Source: Deltaproteobacteria bacterium (GTDB lineage Bacteria > Myxococcota_A > UBA796 > UBA2385). Taken from it: a stretch of DNA of 6,566 bases. A model generated the notes under the pieces. It saw nothing but the letters and a program-made list of their open reading frames with translations, had not been told where the DNA came from and ran no database searches. Shown here piece by piece: positions 5,668 through 6,566 of this stretch (the stretch's first letter is position 1; every line of letters starts with the position of its first letter). The stretch is taken from assembly GCA_015489145.1 (NCBI GenBank), contig WGAH01000598.1:1-6566 (forward strand), read 5' to 3'. The position numbers were made by a program, and so were the translations under genes.

Positions 5668-6263
5668 GCCTCGGGGTCCCGGTCGGCGGCGTCGTCGGCG
5701 GGCGGCTCCTCGGCGGGCGCCTCCTCGGCGCGCGGCTCGTCGGTGGGGGGCTCCTCGGCGGGCGCTTCCTCGGCGCGCGGCTCCGGGTCCGCGGCCTCGG
5801 CGCCATTCTCGGCGGCGGGCTCCTCGGCGGGCTCGGCGAAGTCCTCCGGGAGCTGGCCGACGATGACCCGGGCCGGGGTGATCAGGCGTTCGCCGACCCG
5901 CCAGCCGGCGTTGATCACGTCGATGACCACGTTGTCGAGGGCGCGGTCCCGCACGGTGACCACCGTGAGGGCCTCGTGGACGTTCGGGTCGAAGCGGGCC
6001 CCCTTGCCCGGGACCTCCTCGAGGCCGAGGTTGAGGAAGGCGTCCATGAACTGCTTGACCACCGCCCGGAGGCCCTCGGCGTGGCTCTCGGCGCTCGCGC
6101 CCTTCTCGGCGGCCTCGAGGGATCGGCGCAGGTTCTGGAAGGGCTCGAACAGCGTGCGGATCACCTTCTCGCGCTGGCGCGCCCACTGGATGTCGGCCTC
6201 CTGCTTGAGGCGCCTCTGGGCGGCCTCGAGGTGCAGGTGCTCCTCCTGGAAGCGGCCGCTCAC
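5664..6263 (-). CDS. grpE: Co-chaperone GrpE, C-terminal portion downstream of an in-frame TAG
   Basis: GrpE is the nucleotide-exchange factor of DnaK (Hsp70). This 199-residue ORF carries the end of the long helix (about 1-50, with FEPFQNLRRS at 40-49), the helical bundle (about 60-85) and the beta-wing with the family signature FDPNVHEAL (91-99). The wing continues to 'ARVIVGQLPEDF' at about 142. A Glu/Ala/Pro-rich tail (143-199) with a 15-residue internal repeat follows and is unusual for the family. The GTG at 6263 is only the first start after a TAG at 6285-6287 and has no Shine-Dalgarno. The same frame continues upstream of the TAG through coiled coil and a disordered acidic region, so the intact gene very probably starts beyond the window and encodes at least 300 residues. 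The sequence shown is either a broken grpE or a grpE with a base error. The stop overlaps the trmL start (GTGA). The core is divergent from the E. coli type. Confidence 0.85.
   Translation of the reverse strand: MSGRFQEEHLHLEAAQRRLKQEADIQWARQREKVIRTLFEPFQNLRRSLEAAEKGASAESHAEGLRAVVKQFMDAFLNLGLEEVPGKGARFDPNVHEALTVVTVRDRALDNVVIDVINAGWRVGERLITPARVIVGQLPEDFAEPAEEPAAENGAEAADPEPRAEEAPAEEPPTDEPRAEEAPAEEPPADDAADRDPEA
5704..5783. repeat. 45-bp imperfect tandem repeat in grpE tail
   Basis: A 35-base stretch at 5704-5738 recurs at 5749-5783 with one mismatch, giving a 45-bp period. It encodes EPRAEEAPAEEPP twice, 15 residues apart, in the acidic GrpE tail. The near-identity at DNA level suggests a recent in-frame duplication. 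Confidence 0.8.
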
Positions 6264-6311
6264 GGCGCGCAGGCGGCCGCGGAGCTAGTCGTTGGCGGTC
6301 TGGAGGGTGGA

Positions 6312-6374
6312 GACCTGGGCCTGGAGGCCGGCGACCTGGGCCTCGAGCTCGGCGACCTGGGCTTCGAGCTCGGC
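6312..6374. repeat. 21-bp tandem repeat encoding coiled-coil heptads
   Basis: There are three adjacent 21-base units at 6312-6332, 6333-6353 and 6354-6374, each beginning GACCTGGGC. On the minus strand they encode one heptad each: VAELEAQ, VAELEAQ and VAGLQAQ by translation order. The match of DNA period to heptad length suggests the GrpE coiled coil has lengthened by unit duplication. Confidence 0.8.
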
Positions 6375-6470
6375 GACGCGCGGGTCCTCGGGGGTCGGGC
6401 TCGCGGGCGACTCGCCTTCGGGGGCCTCGCCTTCCGCGTCCGCCTCGGCGGCGGCTTCGGGCGCGACCGC

Positions 6471-6566
6471 CTCGGCGGGAGCCTTCTCGGCGGGAGCCTC
6501 CTCGGCGGGGGCCGCCTCGGTGGGAGCCTCCTCGTCGGGGGCCGCCTCGGTGGGAGCCTCCTCGGC
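6471..6566. repeat. 30-bp tandem repeat running off the window end
   Basis: Units of 30 bases at 6501-6530 and 6531-6560 differ at one position. A more diverged copy lies at 6471-6500, and a fourth begins at 6561. They encode ten-residue TEAAPxEEAP-type units in the disordered N-terminal region of GrpE. The assembly probably stopped here because of the repeat. Confidence 0.85.

Larger units (their letters stand above)
6285..6566 (-). pseudogene. grpE: GrpE N-terminal portion, 5' truncated by window end and closed by in-frame TAG
   Basis: The frame of the downstream grpE ORF is open from the window edge to a TAG at 6285-6287 (93 sense codons visible). It begins with an Ala/Glu/Pro-rich, probably disordered segment of about 60 residues, then PEDPR, then a clear heptad coiled coil: VAELEAQ twice, VAGLQAQ, VSTLQTAND, stop. 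After the stop the helix resumes as LRGRLRAVSGRFQEEH. GrpE proteins normally carry an uninterrupted N-terminal helix here, and a Glu (GAG) or Gln (CAG) codon in place of TAG would restore it by one base change. Read as it stands, this fragment alone would have no GrpE core. An automatic annotation may list it as a separate partial hypothetical protein; it should be read together with the ORF at 5664-6263. Confidence 0.8.

Noticed and set aside
5162..5806. Upstream extension of the manC frame and of the trmL frame into grpE
   Set aside because: The extensions are Arg/Pro-rich junk overlapping well-supported genes. ATG 5161 and GTG 5667 sit immediately before the conserved N-termini and in 4-base stop/start overlaps.
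6285..6287. TAG decoded as an amino acid genome-wide (pyrrolysine or code change)
   Set aside because: TAG at 1601-1603 ends the REC-kinase exactly at a normal ATPase domain boundary and reading through would give unrelated sequence. No suppressor tRNA or Pyl genes are visible in the window.
1..6566. CRISPR array, tRNA/rRNA genes, insertion sequence or phage genes
   Set aside because: No spaced repeats of CRISPR type, no tRNA cloverleaf or rRNA-like stretch, and no transposase or phage motifs were seen. The Tn5 end at the left edge is a library adapter, not a transposon.

Overview
The window looks like a short assembly contig from a bacterium with very high G+C. The style suggests a myxobacterial or other deltaproteobacterial lineage: G/C at nearly every third codon position, a divergent GrpE with an 'FEPFQNLRRS' type core, several lipoproteins, and tandem sensor kinases including one with a receiver domain at its N-terminus. 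This placement is inferred from protein style, not from a marker gene. Both ends look technical. Bases 1-24 are Illumina Nextera (Tn5) adapter, and the right end stops inside a 30-bp tandem repeat.

Layout. (1) 25-2782, minus strand: two histidine kinase genes in tandem. A soluble REC-HisKA-HATPase protein (1601-2782) comes first in transcription. Eight bases further on begins a membrane sensor kinase with a dCache-like outer domain, HAMP, coiled coil and HisKA (25-1592). The second kinase is cut by the contig edge at about its N box. (2) 2783-3007: a divergent intergenic region with a good sigma70-like promoter (TTGACA, 16 bp, TAAACT) reading right. (3) 3008-3574, plus strand: a small lipoprotein with six calcium-loop-like DxDxDGxxD repeats. 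(4) 3584-3985, minus strand: a second small lipoprotein of unknown function, convergent with the first. Their two stop codons sit in a perfect 7-bp inverted repeat. (5) 4097-6566, minus strand: a tightly packed operon grpE - trmL - manC, with 4-base start/stop overlaps (GTGA and ATGA) at both junctions.

How the genes may work together. The kinase pair probably forms one signalling unit whose output regulator lies off the contig. The lipoproteins are probably envelope components. The grpE-trmL-manC cluster joins a chaperone nucleotide-exchange factor, a tRNA wobble-base methyltransferase and GDP-mannose synthesis. They are likely co-transcribed and translationally coupled rather than functionally related.

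Most notable observation: grpE is interrupted by an in-frame TAG at 6285-6287, in the middle of its N-terminal coiled coil. The same reading frame continues upstream for at least 93 codons of matching coiled coil and Glu/Ala/Pro-rich sequence. This is a single-base difference from a sense codon and is either a sequence/assembly error or a real nonsense mutation. I do not see a convincing new multi-gene system. The other points of interest are the calcium-loop lipoprotein, the unusual H-box of the REC-kinase, an 11-bp-period direct repeat upstream of the second lipoprotein, and the low-complexity extensions of GrpE.
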